In this document: positions 1 to 13,393 of the stretch, piece after piece
Numbering within the stretch: position 1 is the stretch's first letter
Layout of the letters: every line of letters begins with the position of its first letter
The notes under the pieces: model-generated
What the model was told of the DNA's origin: nothing
Seen by the model: the letters and a program-made list of their open reading frames with translations, nothing else
Database searches by the model: none
Source of the DNA: Nemophila menziesii
Taxonomy: Eukaryota; Streptophyta; Magnoliopsida; Boraginales; Hydrophyllaceae
Reading direction: 5' to 3'
NCBI GenBank assembly: GCA_029959085.1
Contig: JARWIR010000002.1
Span: 62,116,154 to 62,180,153, forward strand
DNA length: 64,000 nucleotides
Made by a program: the position numbers and the translations under genes

Positions 1-760
1 AGTTCTTCTTTCCTTGAAAATTTAGCATTTAAAAACTATATTGGAAGTCATAGCACTCAAAATAGAGATGGTTCTACCATGCTTATTATCCATCAAATAG
101 ATGAAATGAAAAAGGATTTTTGTAAAGTTTTAAGTGTTGGGCCATGAGGAACATTTAAATGCTGAATTTGGTATTTGTAAGATGGTCGTTTGAAGTTAGA
201 GAACCACATGCTTCAAATAGTTTGTTAGACATTGGATTTGTTGAGTGTATCTTTAAGGTTAAAAGACTTAAGATATTATGAAGTCTTCAATATTGTTGAT
301 AAAAATTCAATCAATTATTATGGTTATTACTAACCTTTGGTCAGTAATGTTCGTGTTTAGGTGTTAAGGCAATATCAAGTGATCGAATACTTAGAAGAAT
401 CAGGATATACTGTGTCTGACTTAAAAACCCCAACAAAGACATATGAACCATATATTTTCAAGTTAGAATATGTCCTACGGAACTCATTATTAGCTTTACA
501 ATTAAATAAGAATAGGATAAATGTTGAATAACACGAGCAAGATATAAATGTACTTGATGAGCGCATGCAATTAAATTTTGATACGAGATTTATAGTTATC
601 TTCAACTCGAATATATTAAAGCATCTTGCCGCAAATCCAGTTTTGTCCTCGACATATAAGTCACTAAGATATGATTCCATGTATCTATTTCACTTGATGG
701 AATATTTAAAAATGGATCTAAATCTTTTTAATGTTCTGTTATCCTTGATATAATATTCTA
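1..760 (+). pseudogene. Unrecognised coding-like block with broken reading frames (copy 1)
   Basis: Several consecutive frames read like protein rather than random AT-rich DNA. One stretch around 361-525 includes EYLEESGYTVSDLKTPTK and then reaches a TAA. A second, 565-753, includes LNFDTRFIVIFNSNILKHLA. The same pieces and the same stops occur in the copy at 56111-56905, so the breaks predate the duplication. I do not recognise the family. It may be a decayed host gene or transposon protein. The plus strand is chosen because the mixed-composition peptides lie there. Confidence 0.3.
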
Positions 761-1789
761 TTGTGTGTATGGATTTGTCTTTGTTAATGAAACATAGTCA
801 AATAGGTACTTAAGAGATAATCAGTAAATAAAATATCAGATAATGTAGTTTATATTTAAACTAAGATAAACATGTACGATTCTTGTTAAAGATAAAGATT
901 AAACTTATAAGATGTTGTAGAAGATAATCATTGGAGATAAATATTAAATTGTGTAGAATATATTTAAACTAAGAGTTAGATAGCTCTTCACTCACGAAAA
1001 TTAGTCATCAATTATTTGTATCTTTACCATTCTTAGTTTTATCAACAATGTTTTCTAATATTTTTGCCTTATAGCTCTGATTTTAAATAACGTGTATAGG
1101 GAGTAAAAGAGATATTTTTTGAGCAATTTGTAACATTGACTATTCAAATCCCTATTGAAGAGTATAATATGTATAAATAAACATGATCAATTAAAATGTA
1201 AAATAGCTATATTAAATATGAAGATCATTATATCATTTCAGAATCGTACTACTATATTGTTCTATGATGCTTTTATTCTCTCATACATGCAATTAAAATT
1301 TAAGGAGATCAAAACATCAAACAAAAAAATTCCAAAAAAGACCAAGCTTACAATAAAATCAACCTATGTAGTGAGCTCATAGTCCTCATAACCCCAATAA
1401 CCCTTTTAATATCAAACATAACCCTTTTACATATCTTTTCAAATAAAAAACAACACACTGTTTTAAGGTAAGAAATTATGCCATAAAACCTTTTATTCTG
1501 GTAATCATAATCACATTAGATTCTTTATAAGTACCATACGAGTTATTAAGTAAATTAAAAGTTTTTTTATTAATTTGGCTAAACTTGATAACTGTAATTA
1601 AGAATTGAATATATTTTCTTTCATGATGTTCTTAATGTATACAATTCTTTTAATTAAGAAACTGAAATTGGTTATTTAATGCATTTAAATAATGTTAACA
1701 CATTTTACTATATTATGTCACATACACACACTATAGTAAACTATGTTTATAGGAAGAATGACAATCCTTATCATGCTAAGATAACGATT

Positions 1790-2148
1790 ATATATTGAAC
1801 AAATAAAAAATAAATTACACTTGTACAATTTTTTATATAATTCAATTATCAACACATATACAAGCACTCTATTTAAGTTTAAAAAAATAAAACAAAAATA
1901 TGCATAATAGATTAATAATATTAAATAATGTATTTTACTTTCTTAATATTATATTAAACTTTTATTTATATATTGAACAAATAAAACATTAATTACTCTT
2001 GTACCATTTTTTTATATAAGTCAATTAATCTACACATATGCAAACACTCTGTATAAATTTTCAAAATAAAAAAAAATATGCATGATATATTAATAATATT
2101 GAATAATGCATTTTGGGTTTCCTAATATTATATTAAACTTTTATATAT
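1790..2148 (+). repeat. Tandem duplication, two units of about 178 bp (copy 1)
   Basis: Two adjacent units each begin ATATTGAACAAATAAAA (at 1792 and 1970) and end with a TATATTAAACTTTTAT-type word. They differ at scattered sites, so the duplication is old. The same pair is present in the right-hand copy at 57956-58311. Confidence 0.75.
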
Positions 2149-3214
2149 AATATATCTTTTATTTTGGTTTAAAATATTTCAGTACACTTTTTAACCCCTG
2201 TCACATCATGTTTTACATTTTCGAAGTTTTGTTCCAAATGTTTATGATTTTTAAATTAACTTCGACAAATTGGGTACCATTTGATTGTATTATAAAACAA
2301 ATAGTATTATTTGAAAATAAATCATATATATAATAAATCAACATACTATTAATTAAACAAAAAATTATGTTTATAATAAATCAACACATTATTTATTTCA
2401 TGTATCTTTCAATAATTGCACTTTATATATTAGTCCTTATAAAATTTCATCAAAAATAAAATATAAAAATATAGAAATATAATAGGTATTCCAAAAAAAA
2501 TCGATAAGTTTTTTAATGTTTAATCGTTAAAAATAATACAAAAAAATAATACAAAAAAATAATATACAAAAATTAAAAAATTAAAAAATTAAAGAATTAA
2601 AATAATATTAAGAATATTTAAAAATATCCATGAACCCAAAAATGTTGCTTAGTGGTTATTAGTGTAAATTTAACTTGTAAGTAATAAAATCATGATTGTA
2701 TACCTTAGTTATTGGCTACATGCAAAACATAATAACTTGTCTAAGTTAACAAATAAAAAACAAATTAAGTAATTAATAATCATTCAGTCTAAATATACTA
2801 GGATTTTCTTATGGAGCAAAAAATAATTAAATTTCATGGAGACTAATTTTCTATAGTAAAATAATAACTTTTCTAACTGTTGTGAGGAAAATACATATAA
2901 ATTCAAAAAATATTTCAGTTCCATCTACTAATAATTCATAAAATTGAAAGACACTGTGATTTAATTATATATCCAATCATGAAATCAACTCGTACTTACA
3001 AAACATATGATAATAAGACCTATAACATACTTAACCATTCCTGAATGTTTGGGTGATCTCTAGGCCTTCAAGTTTAAGTCAAACCAAAGCACATTAAATA
3101 TTTTTATTCAAATGCAAAAAAAACTAAAAGGAAGTGGACAAAAAGTATAACATTCAACTAACAAGCACAAATTAATGGTCAAATATAGTACATTCAAATA
3201 AAGGGAATTTGGTA

Positions 3215-3600
3215 AAAACATATATATTGTAAATTAAAATTAAAATTATTAATGTTTTATAATCCATTCAAAAAATGGGCATTTCGTAAAACATATATAT
3301 TATAAATTAAAATTAAAATATTAAATGTTTTCAATAAAAATTTATTAAATTATATAACTCACTTAATGAAATAGATATATATATAAGCAATCACTTAATA
3401 TAATCATATGAATATAAAAAGTAGGATTTTCAAAATAAAATCACATCTAAAAACTATTATGAAACCATAGTGTGTCTCATTTATAGCAATTTTTTAAGCC
3501 ATTAAGCAAGGATTTAGAACCATAACTATAGTAAGCACATCAAATTTGAAATAATTAAACATTATTCAAAACCTGACTAACAAGGTTGAAAAATTGTTTG
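3215..3600 (+). repeat. Internal direct repeat of the large unit, member A
   Basis: The stretch beginning near AGTAGGATTTTCAAAATAAA and running to AATTGTTTGT is similar, with many substitutions, to 6800-7112 in the same unit. Both have an AT-rich leader with TCAATAAAAAT and an ACTCAC word. The two members are about 3.5 kb apart in direct orientation in every copy that spans both. They are too diverged and irregular to call LTRs. Confidence 0.6.
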
Positions 3601-6600
3601 TATACAAAAGGAGTATTTTGTCACTGGGAAGAAGATAAACCACTTATTGAACCTGAAGTACCATATCTTAGGAATATTAATACAAGACCTGATATAACAC
3701 TCCAAAAAAATAATTCAAATGATTTAATTCTTCACCAATACAAAGGCATTTATATTGTGTCAAACATGTACTTTGTAATCTTTGAAGAACCATTATATAG
3801 GATTATTATACACAAGAAACTCACAATAATGTTTAATTAGATACGCAAATGCTAGGAGATCTCGTACTTGAGAATTATTTACATATGTTGTTATTCTTTC
3901 ATTTTATGTAGAACATCGAGAATGTGTTTGATTAAAGTATTTGGTTCAACATATTTATAATCAATGTCATCTGTCAAGCAATAAATTCAACCACCTGTAA
4001 GATTATTTTGCATGTATTTATCAAATAAAGGAAAGATTTTAAAGAAAGGGAGGTTGGCATGTATTAAATTTAATCAATTGATAACCTTGAAGACTTGTGC
4101 CATGAAAATGTTTGAAAGATTAATAATTATTTTGGGATGCTTTGACTTAGATATTTATCTTAACTTGTACACATGAAGTGGAGATAGTACTTTTTACACT
4201 CTTTTTCCTTTAACTAAGTTTTATCCTACCATCATGTTTTTTTATGAGGCAATATCAAGTCCATATCTAAAATAATAACCAAGGGAAAGTGTTAATATGA
4301 TAATTAATATGTATAATATTTGTTCTTATTTTTGTTTTGCGTGAATAAAGAATATGCACACTTACTCATGTAGACCCCCAAATAAGCCAGAACGAAGTTA
4401 CTCAAATTCGAGAGAAATTCAAACATTGTATCTCCCGAAAATGAATAAAAAAGTCTTCTTTAGTTAAGCTAACCCGTTAACCAATCTCGTTAGTGTATAT
4501 TACAAATAATAGTGGACATGTTTGTAACTTCAATACATATTCTTTTGCAACACATTCTTTGTTCTTATAATATTGTATCGTTAGCATGGTAGTGTAAAGT
4601 TTTCATTTTCCTATATAAAGGTCACTTGATCAGTTACCAATGATACACTTTTTCAAGCTTAAAATCATCAATCTCCTTATATTTATATACTTACTAACAT
4701 TTTACGTTTTATGAGATAGAAATTGATCCTCATTAATGCATTATGGGTTAAAATTAAAAAAACAATACAAAACTAATTTTTATTGAAAATTGTTTGAAAC
4801 ACTGAATAAAAGGAAAAAATTAGGAAATGATCGCCCAACATGTGACAAAAAAAAAGAGCTAACAAATTCAAAAAACACAACAAACAACATTTCTAACATC
4901 TGCATGTTACTATATAAATCACATGAACAAACCAGACTTTCTAAATTCTAACCTAATGCGCCTTCCATGAAATTCTTGACTGTTGATTTTATTCAAGGCC
5001 TTTGCGTTATCTCTAGTATCATAATAATCTATGTACATAAGGTTCGTATCTGGATTTCAACTAATACTTTTATCGGGCCTAACCAAAGTAATCCATCAAA
5101 AAATACAAAATAAGCAAAATCATTGAACTAGAAAAATCATATATATATCGAAAATAGTATTTATAATTTTGAGATTTGATGCGAAAGTAGGTATAGTAAT
5201 TCCTTCACATGAAGATTACTTAACATAAACATCAAAATTTTGTTCACGGCTAGCGAAGAAGACTAAATGATCCAAACTAGAAATCATTATTGTGCCTTTT
5301 ATTATGTACATCTATGATATTTATAGAGAATGTAACATTGAACTCAGCCCAAACAGCTTCAGCGATTATGAGACCACGTACGGGTGGTGAATTTGAAGAA
5401 GGTGAAATGGGAGGGGACACCGAGGAATTACCAAAACAATAATCAAACTTCACGGTAATACGTTTTCTGCATAAACTGATATTGTATATGTTTATTTTGA
5501 ATCTCCCTCAAAGCACTTTGTGTCTGTCTTTATCAGAACTTATAAGCAAGTTCTCGTTTACTGAAATATCATAACCAACAATCTATTTTGTGATTCGAAA
5601 AATATATGTTAATGTGATGAAAAACAATAACAATAATAGAATTTCAATTAATCAAAGTATTCTTTAAACTTTTAAAAAACATAATCCTAAAATTTATGGT
5701 ACTTATACATGGATTTCATGAATTATTAATATTGAGATAATAAACCTGCCACATATGATAAAGGACTAGTTAAACAATTTAACAAAGAAAATTAGTTAAA
5801 TAATATATACTTTAAACAATCAATGAGATCACTCAACTAACAAAACTATAAAACTAGAATAAAAAACTTTTATATAATGACATAGAATTATAATAAACAA
5901 CATATAAAAGACACATAATTAAAAAGTTCAGTTTTTGCAAACATCAATATCTCATATCAGGTGTGTTTAATATATATGTTTCTCAACTAAAAAACTTTTA
6001 TATGAATGTTTCAGGTTCATTTAAAACAACATAAAATCCAATTCATAATGTTACCGATATTGTAATTCAAAGTTCATACATCCATAAGTATCATAAGCTT
6101 TAACAATTAAAAGAAATGGAACATGTAATAATAATAGATAAACAAATCATGCAATTCTATTCAATCCCATTTATGTTCGATACCATAAACTATATGCGCA
6201 ACAAGTCAATTTAAATTAAAACCTATCATTTAAGGTATTGGTTCAACATAAAATTTTATTGTTTAAATGTTAAGGAACTTACTATTAGTAGTGTGATTCA
6301 ATTGATTTTTCTCTTTTATTTGTTGGTGTATTGGTTTGTTTCCTGGCCATTGTAGTGTGTTTGGAAATCAACCTAAAAAATGATTATAGTGGAAATATTA
6401 GTAATCATATATGCATTTTCATACTAAACTGAACTAATTTATTGATAATCTCAATTTGCATAGTAAATTCAACTAAGCCAACGGAAAAATTTAACTGATT
6501 CAATGATAAACGGAATAGTAAACCCCTAATTCCTCCATTTTTTTCAAACTAAACATATATATGGATAAGAAAAGTATAAATACATATTTTAAAACATAAA

Positions 6601-6799
6601 CATCACAGTTTATTAAGAAATAATTAACAAATTCCATTAAACCAAAATGAACAAGAATTTGAATCTGTAAAAAATCTCAATTGAACTTGTGAAAGCATTG
6701 TGATCGAAACTTACAACTAATTAGTTTATTTATTGGTAAGTAATTAGTAATCTTATTTACAAAACTACACATACATAAATGGAAACAAAAGTTCAAAAT

Positions 6800-7112
6800 C
6801 AATGAAATATGTTGTAAATAAAAAATAAAATTATTCATTTTTTAATAAAAATTAATTAAATTATAAAACTCACATAATCAAATAGATCTATACATGCCAT
6901 CACTTAATATAAAAAGTAGGATTTTCAAAATAAAATCATATCTGAAGACTATTATGAAACCCTAGTATGTCTCTTTTATAGCACTTTTTAAACCCATTAA
7001 GCAAGGATTTAGAACCATAACCATAGTAACCACATCAAATCTGAAATCGTTGAACATTATTAAAAAACTAGACAAAACAGACTTACCAGACTGGAAAATT
7101 GTTTGTTTAGAA
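6800..7112 (+). repeat. Internal direct repeat of the large unit, member B
   Basis: This is the partner of 3215-3600. Shared words include AGGATTTTCAAAATAAAATC, AAGCAAGGATTTAGAACCAT and AATTGTTTGT. Member B also marks the left end of the copy that starts at 40119, which begins inside this block. Confidence 0.6.
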
Positions 7113-10100
7113 AATTACCTGAAAAATGAAATAAAAATTGAATATCATTGAACGTTTTCTTTTTTTTATTATCATTTTAGAAAAGAAGGATGAGATATCT
7201 GAGTATGAGAGAGATATGCGGAATATAAGATAGGTTTTGTGAGAGACTGTGATAAACAATGAAAAGTGTAGGTCTTAAAACAAAGTAACGTGTCATCTTA
7301 TGGGCTGAAGAATAGAAGGCTAGAAGAAACTCATGGGTTGGCGCAAACCAAAAAAATGGGAATTAGGACCCGAACGGGTCATCGATTTTTACGGGTCTAC
7401 TTTGTTACTTAATTGGAAAACGTTGTATTAAAAATAATAAAAAAAATTATAGGAAAAATAAGTTAAAAATATAACTAAACTATAAGTATAACCTTAAATC
7501 GGACACTTTTAAATTTTATGGTAATATTTAACTTTTAAAAAAACAAATGTAAATTTGATGGTTTATAAATTTATAATTCCTTTGGTTAAATACTCAAAAT
7601 ATCATTGAACCTCATTCTCCTTATCCTAAGAGTCAAACATTTTTTTATACATTAAAAGTTTCATACATAGTTTATATTTGTTTAATCATCAAAATATGTT
7701 TTGGTTTGATAATTTTATACAAGAATATATTTGTTCTTGCAACTATATGATTGATTTAGTTACAAACGAGTGAATGTGAAGACTATCATATTTTAAAGAA
7801 ACTCCATTTGTAGTGTTGATAACTGTGTAGTATTATCATATATTATCATTCTTGTTTGAACTAAAAAAATATTATTGGCACCCAAAAACAAACAATCGCA
7901 AACATATACACATTCTTATGATATTGTGAATATGACACAAAAAAATGATATTTTATCTGTATATAATTCCACACATACAAATATAAATAAAGAGTGACCA
8001 TAATTTAATTTAGCTAAAAATACCCAATTGACATTTAAATTTATCTACAAACACCTACTATATATGGATTACCCTAAAATTAAAAACATGTTTATAAAAA
8101 ATAAATGAAGCCTAAAATACCGAAAACAAACACCATGAATTCTTGCCCCTCTCTCCCCAGCCTTTGTCCTTCAACAACAACTGTTCAAGGTGTCACTCCA
8201 ACACCATTGAATTACTGCTGCCATTCATGGAGCCACCCCACCACTATCATTGTTGCATTTTATCCATCACCATCACAACCACATCAAACTCTCATTATCT
8301 TGTACTATGTTAAGTAAAAGAAGGTTTCATCCCAAAATTTTCTTCCTGAGTAAATTCTTCAAATGTTCCATATATAGAAGTAGGTGAATCACCACCGCCT
8401 TTCAATACTCACCAACACTATTACTCTATGTTTACACGACTCATAGTTGCAACCCGCACTACCTCTATAACCACCATTACCACCATCGACCTCCATGTAA
8501 CCCCATAAAACCACCACAGTCGTGATATATATATTCAACATCAAAGACTAAAAAATCTCTTTTTCAATTAATCAAATGATAACATTGGTATTACAAAAGT
8601 AGTGTTCGATAAAATCACCAAGTCATTTTTCAATTTAATTTTCCCCTTTTATCGTTAATTATATCATCTGGACTCCATAGCCATTTAATAGAATTTCTCT
8701 TCTATCAACGAAATTAAGTCTAGGATTTCACTTCTAACTTTGAAGAAATTTACATGTAATGAGATTTCTCTTCTCTGCTAATCAGTTAAAATTATATATG
8801 GAATAACTCATTGAATTTTGGTGAGATTCTAATTTATTCAAATGTTAGCATTCTTTGTCTGAATCTCCTATTAGATAATTCAACATTTAACATTTTACAC
8901 TCTTCCCGATAAAATCAAATAGTTTAAATCAAATTCACTTGGTAAATATATAATTTTTAAATTTAATGTATAAATATAAGGGGTGATTGAAGAAATCGTA
9001 TGGAATAGAGAAACATAGACTTGCACGTCCAACAAATATGTGGTACAAGATATAATGAACAACAAATTTATGAAACAATTTCAACATTAACTACTTTTCT
9101 ACATAGTTGGTTATTCAGTTAATTACTGTTGTGTAGCTTATTATATAGAACTTTCATAATTTTCAGTTAGATCCTTTAAAAGTTTCAATTTCGAAACATA
9201 TATGTTATATTTAAAACTTTGTAAGTTAAAATTCCATTTTCTTTTAAAAATATACATAATTACTTACAAAATGAAATGGAGTATTGTTTATAATGTATTA
9301 TCTTCGAATTAAATAGTTTTTTTATCATTTAATTATAAGTAAAATAATAAATAAACATAAAATATAAATTTAGCCCATTTTCACTATGTATTAAAAAAAA
9401 AGTTAATATACCTTTTTGTTTAAACAAATTAAAATAGTCACCTAGATTAAATATTAATTCTTAAAATATACCCTTAAGGTTAAAAAATCCACATTATTTT
9501 TTTTGTAAAATAAAAATTTTATAGAACAAACTTAATTGTCCTCATAGTGGTACTAACCTATCAACTCCCCTTACATAAAAAAAAATTCAATCTTCATTGC
9601 ACAAACACCCATAAAGCATATCAATTTTTGTTATTTAGATTTTTAATTTCATTTACCTTTCTAACTGAATTTAGTTTTCAGTATATGGATTTGAGTTTGA
9701 TATATAATTAGATATATATCTATATTGGAGAAGGGCCAATGGCCCGAAATATATCCTATTTCCATCTATATATTTTAACATTTGAATCAAAATTTTATTC
9801 ATTCTAGCCATTAGATCTAATTCAATTAAAGGTCAAGATTGTATAAATTAAATCAACACTCTGAAATGTCTTGATTTTCGTCTATATTTTTCAGCCGTTA
9901 GATTATATGCAGGTCATTTTATTATAATTTATTTAGTTTTAATTATATGTTGGCCATTTTATTATAATTTATTTATTTTTTAACACAATTAACTGATTTC
10001 CACAATTTTTTTGGATACAAAATACCAAATATTAATATTCTTAATAATAAAATTCTAGCAAAAAAGATTTAATAATACGATTTTAGTTTTTTTTTTGTTT

Positions 10101-12424
10101 TTTTATCTCAAAAAATAGTTATTTATTTGGTTTTTAATTTATTTTTATAAATTAAAATTTTTCAAAGTTCCTTTAAACATGAGTTTATACCTAGTGTTTA
10201 TATATATATTTACGTATATATACATATATATATTGAAGATATTATTGTTTTCAAAGACTAATTATAAGAATTTTTGTCTAGTCTAGTGAGAATTGATGGG
10301 TTGTATATATATGTATTTATAGATACATGTGTATGTATTGTTTCGGGAGTCTGGGAAGAAAACTGGGTGGGTACCAGGGTAGAAACGGAAATGGAGAATA
10401 TATGTTTTATATACACGTATATACATATATATATATATAAATGTGTGAGAATAAAGATAGATGTAAAGCAGAATTATACCTCATATATTTTAATAACATT
10501 GTCTGATGAAATAAACAAGAAAAAAAATCAAATGAAAAGAGATAAACCAATTCATTAAATAATGAAAACACCATAGTGTAGGCGATAAAGGGTGAAATAA
10601 AGTATTAATTTCTCTCTAACAATGCGTGTATGTATATATATATATATATATTTTTTTTGTTTCTTTATTGTTTTTGTTTTCTTATCAAAATTTAGAGATG
10701 ATGAAGAGAGGGTAGACTGACTAGTGTAGTATTGGGATGGGATGGGATGAGGGTTATTTGATTATCACTGTTGAGCATGATCGAATTATCAAAGATTCGG
10801 TTAACAGTTTGTTGATATGTTGAACCAACATTCTTAATTTGAATGACATAAATTTGTCGGAATAAGATATTTCTCTGTTACAAAGGTGGTATTTTACTCG
10901 TCTTCCTCGATATCATATTTTTATTGTAGCTTTTTACATATTCCTAAAGGATAATAAAGGATGTCCAACTGTGGATTCCATGATCTTGTTTTATCTTTAA
11001 GAGGAGAAAGTTGTCCTTTGACCAAACTCGATTAACGTTAGTACAATCTACATAATTCCTACATGCTCACTAAGTATGGAGTTGGCGATCCATATGGATA
11101 TTGGGCATCTAGAATGTTGCAGGATTTTAATAATCAGGTCACCTATTGTCGGATGACAATTTTATTTTCATCCAAGCAGTTCCCATCATATTGAGAGAAG
11201 GGTTTGACATCTAGATCTACTATAGATAGTGTTAGCTAATACTTTAGGGTGTGTACACACTGTTTGGATAAGAATCACGAACGAAAATCAGGAAATAACT
11301 GTTATTGGAGCTTGTAGACTAATTTTAGACACTCGTATTGACTCACCTAATATTATGTCATATTTTTGTAAAGATTTTGGGACCTCTCCAACCTGACTAT
11401 ACTAGGTGTAATTTTATTCTATAATTCACATAATTTACTCATTGAGGAAGCCCTTGTAATACAAGGATGAGTGAGTAAGGGTTATAATATTTTTGGTTTT
11501 TTTTTTGTATTGGAATTTATGTTTAGATTATTTTAGGTATGAGTGACAGGACCAACCTAACCTGCTATGTTTTTTAAAAGATGATACATATGTTAAGTTT
11601 TTTAAAAGGTGGTACATATAAATTTATTGACAACATATCCACAATAACTAATCATATGAAAAAAAAGTATCTATAAAAATTATCTATAAAAAAATTGAAT
11701 TTCAATTACTATTTTTAAATTAAATATATTAATACATATTAATAAGTAATATAAAAAATGTTGGACTATATGATCAAATCAAATTATTTTTTTCATTTTC
11801 ACATATTAAGTGAATGTAGGCTCTTATTCTCGCCAAAACCACACAAAATAATTAGAAAATAATTTAAAAATAGAAAATGGTATTAAATGGACTAGTGTTA
11901 ATAATAATGTTTATAATATTTTCTTCATAAATAAAAATTTCCTATTGATAGTCTGTCTATTGGTTAGACTACTCCGAGCCTAAAGTGGATCTCAGATGTA
12001 TTGAAAAAGAAATAAAAAAAATCTTTTTATAATTAGCATCTCTTTCAACCCCTAACTCCCCTCCTCGGTGGCTGTTTTAGTTTAGTGTTTTCAACCTCTC
12101 TAAATTTTTTAAACAATCTCCTCGTCTCCTTTAACATTATCTTTTCTAAATCTGTTACATTCCTATTCTTCCTATTTTATAAACGTGTGATTAGTGTAAT
12201 TAGGTATTTTTAATCTAGATCCAGATCTATACTGAAAAAGTATAATTAGTGTGATGTGTTATTTTAATCGCATCTCGTCTCAGATCGATATTTATGACAT
12301 TTCAAGTAAGTATTGCAAATATCCTCAATTTTTATAATTATTTTGATTTCTTCTTCATTGAAAAATATGGTTGGTTCTCAAGATTTATCTTTTTATTCAA
12401 AAATAGTACTTAACAATTCTCATA

Positions 12425-12455
<31 letters not shown>

Positions 12456-13393
12456 TATATGCTCCTTATTTGTAATATGAAATTTACAAGGTGATTATTA
12501 GTAAATATTAGAAAATTATGTTGATTTCAAAATTTCCAAAGTTATTTTAAAAAATAAATATAAGACGAATGGATGTTGTATCTCAATTAGAATATAAATA
12601 AAATAAAAGAAAGTAGTAGAAGGGAGAATCAATTAATTGTCATATGTCAAATTTCTTATAGGGTTCTGATAGGAACATAACACTTATGTGCAGAGATTTA
12701 TCATTTCCATTTATTATGTTTATGAATCAACTTTTATTCTTTAACACTCTGATGTAATATCTAAGAAAAATTATAACATCTTTGATTATGGAAATTATTT
12801 CAAGATAGAAATTTTCTGAATAATCTCTTAGTCTCATGTAAAATAGATCTAATACTTCAACTTGTTCTAAAAAAGTTATTTATAAGTTGAATTTTTTACG
12901 TTTGTTTGAGTTCAAAATAAACCCATATGTATTTAATAAGATGATTTTATGCCTTTTAAGAGAGACCAAACTTTTTCTTCCATTGTAGATTTATAATAGA
13001 TAAACTTATGATTTCAATGAATAACCTAATAATTTTGAGTAATATTAGATATCATTCAAAATCATGCATCTTTTTTTCACCATTAACTTGGACCGATTAT
13101 AAAAAAGAAAAAAAGATACGTTAGGAAAGAGAAATCATATGATTGATCCACTTAAAACACCCTAAGAGATAATAAAAGGATCACGTGATTTTTTGAGTGA
13201 CGTATAATATTACTCAATCATGTTTATTGAGTATGACTCCATCTATTCCCAATTCATACCATCAATTGGAAAAAGATGTATCGTTTAACCAATATTTTAT
13301 ATTTAAACTAAAAATACGAAAGAATATGGATTAAGTTTCTTCTAAAAAAAGACTAATCAATATTAATATGTATGATAAAATATATACGCTCTA

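Larger units (their letters stand above)
1..13393 (+). repeat. Large gene-poor repeat unit, copy 1 (left end outside window)
   Basis: This segment recurs in direct orientation at 16676-29130, 40119-43244, 48097-51547 and 56152-64000. Against the last copy it is about 98% identical by eye over the first 760 bases, with small indels only. It is extremely AT-rich and has no convincing long ORF. Landmarks are a coding-like block (1-760), a 178-bp tandem duplication (1790-2148), two related internal segments (about 3215-3600 and 6800-7112), a 70-codon ORF (8105-8317) and several (TA)n tracts. The right edge at 13393 is where copies 1 and 4 stop matching, just after the shared word CGCTCTA. The true left edge is not visible. 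It could be a segmental duplication or a giant non-autonomous element; I see no terminal repeats that would decide. Confidence 0.9.

Noticed and set aside
3586..3840. 84-codon ORF starting near KGVFCHWEED
   Set aside because: The frame is broken in copy 2 and has no known motif. It reads a little like protein, but evidence is too weak to call a gene.
1790..7112. The large unit as an LTR retrotransposon bounded by its internal repeats
   Set aside because: The internal repeats lack TG...CA ends, a primer site or any gag-pol motif between them.
10274..10558. 94-codon plus-strand ORF and its partner at 48187-48390
   Set aside because: The peptide is driven by TA-rich codons (YIYK, HIYI) and is cut short in the other copy, so it is a by-product of the repeat.
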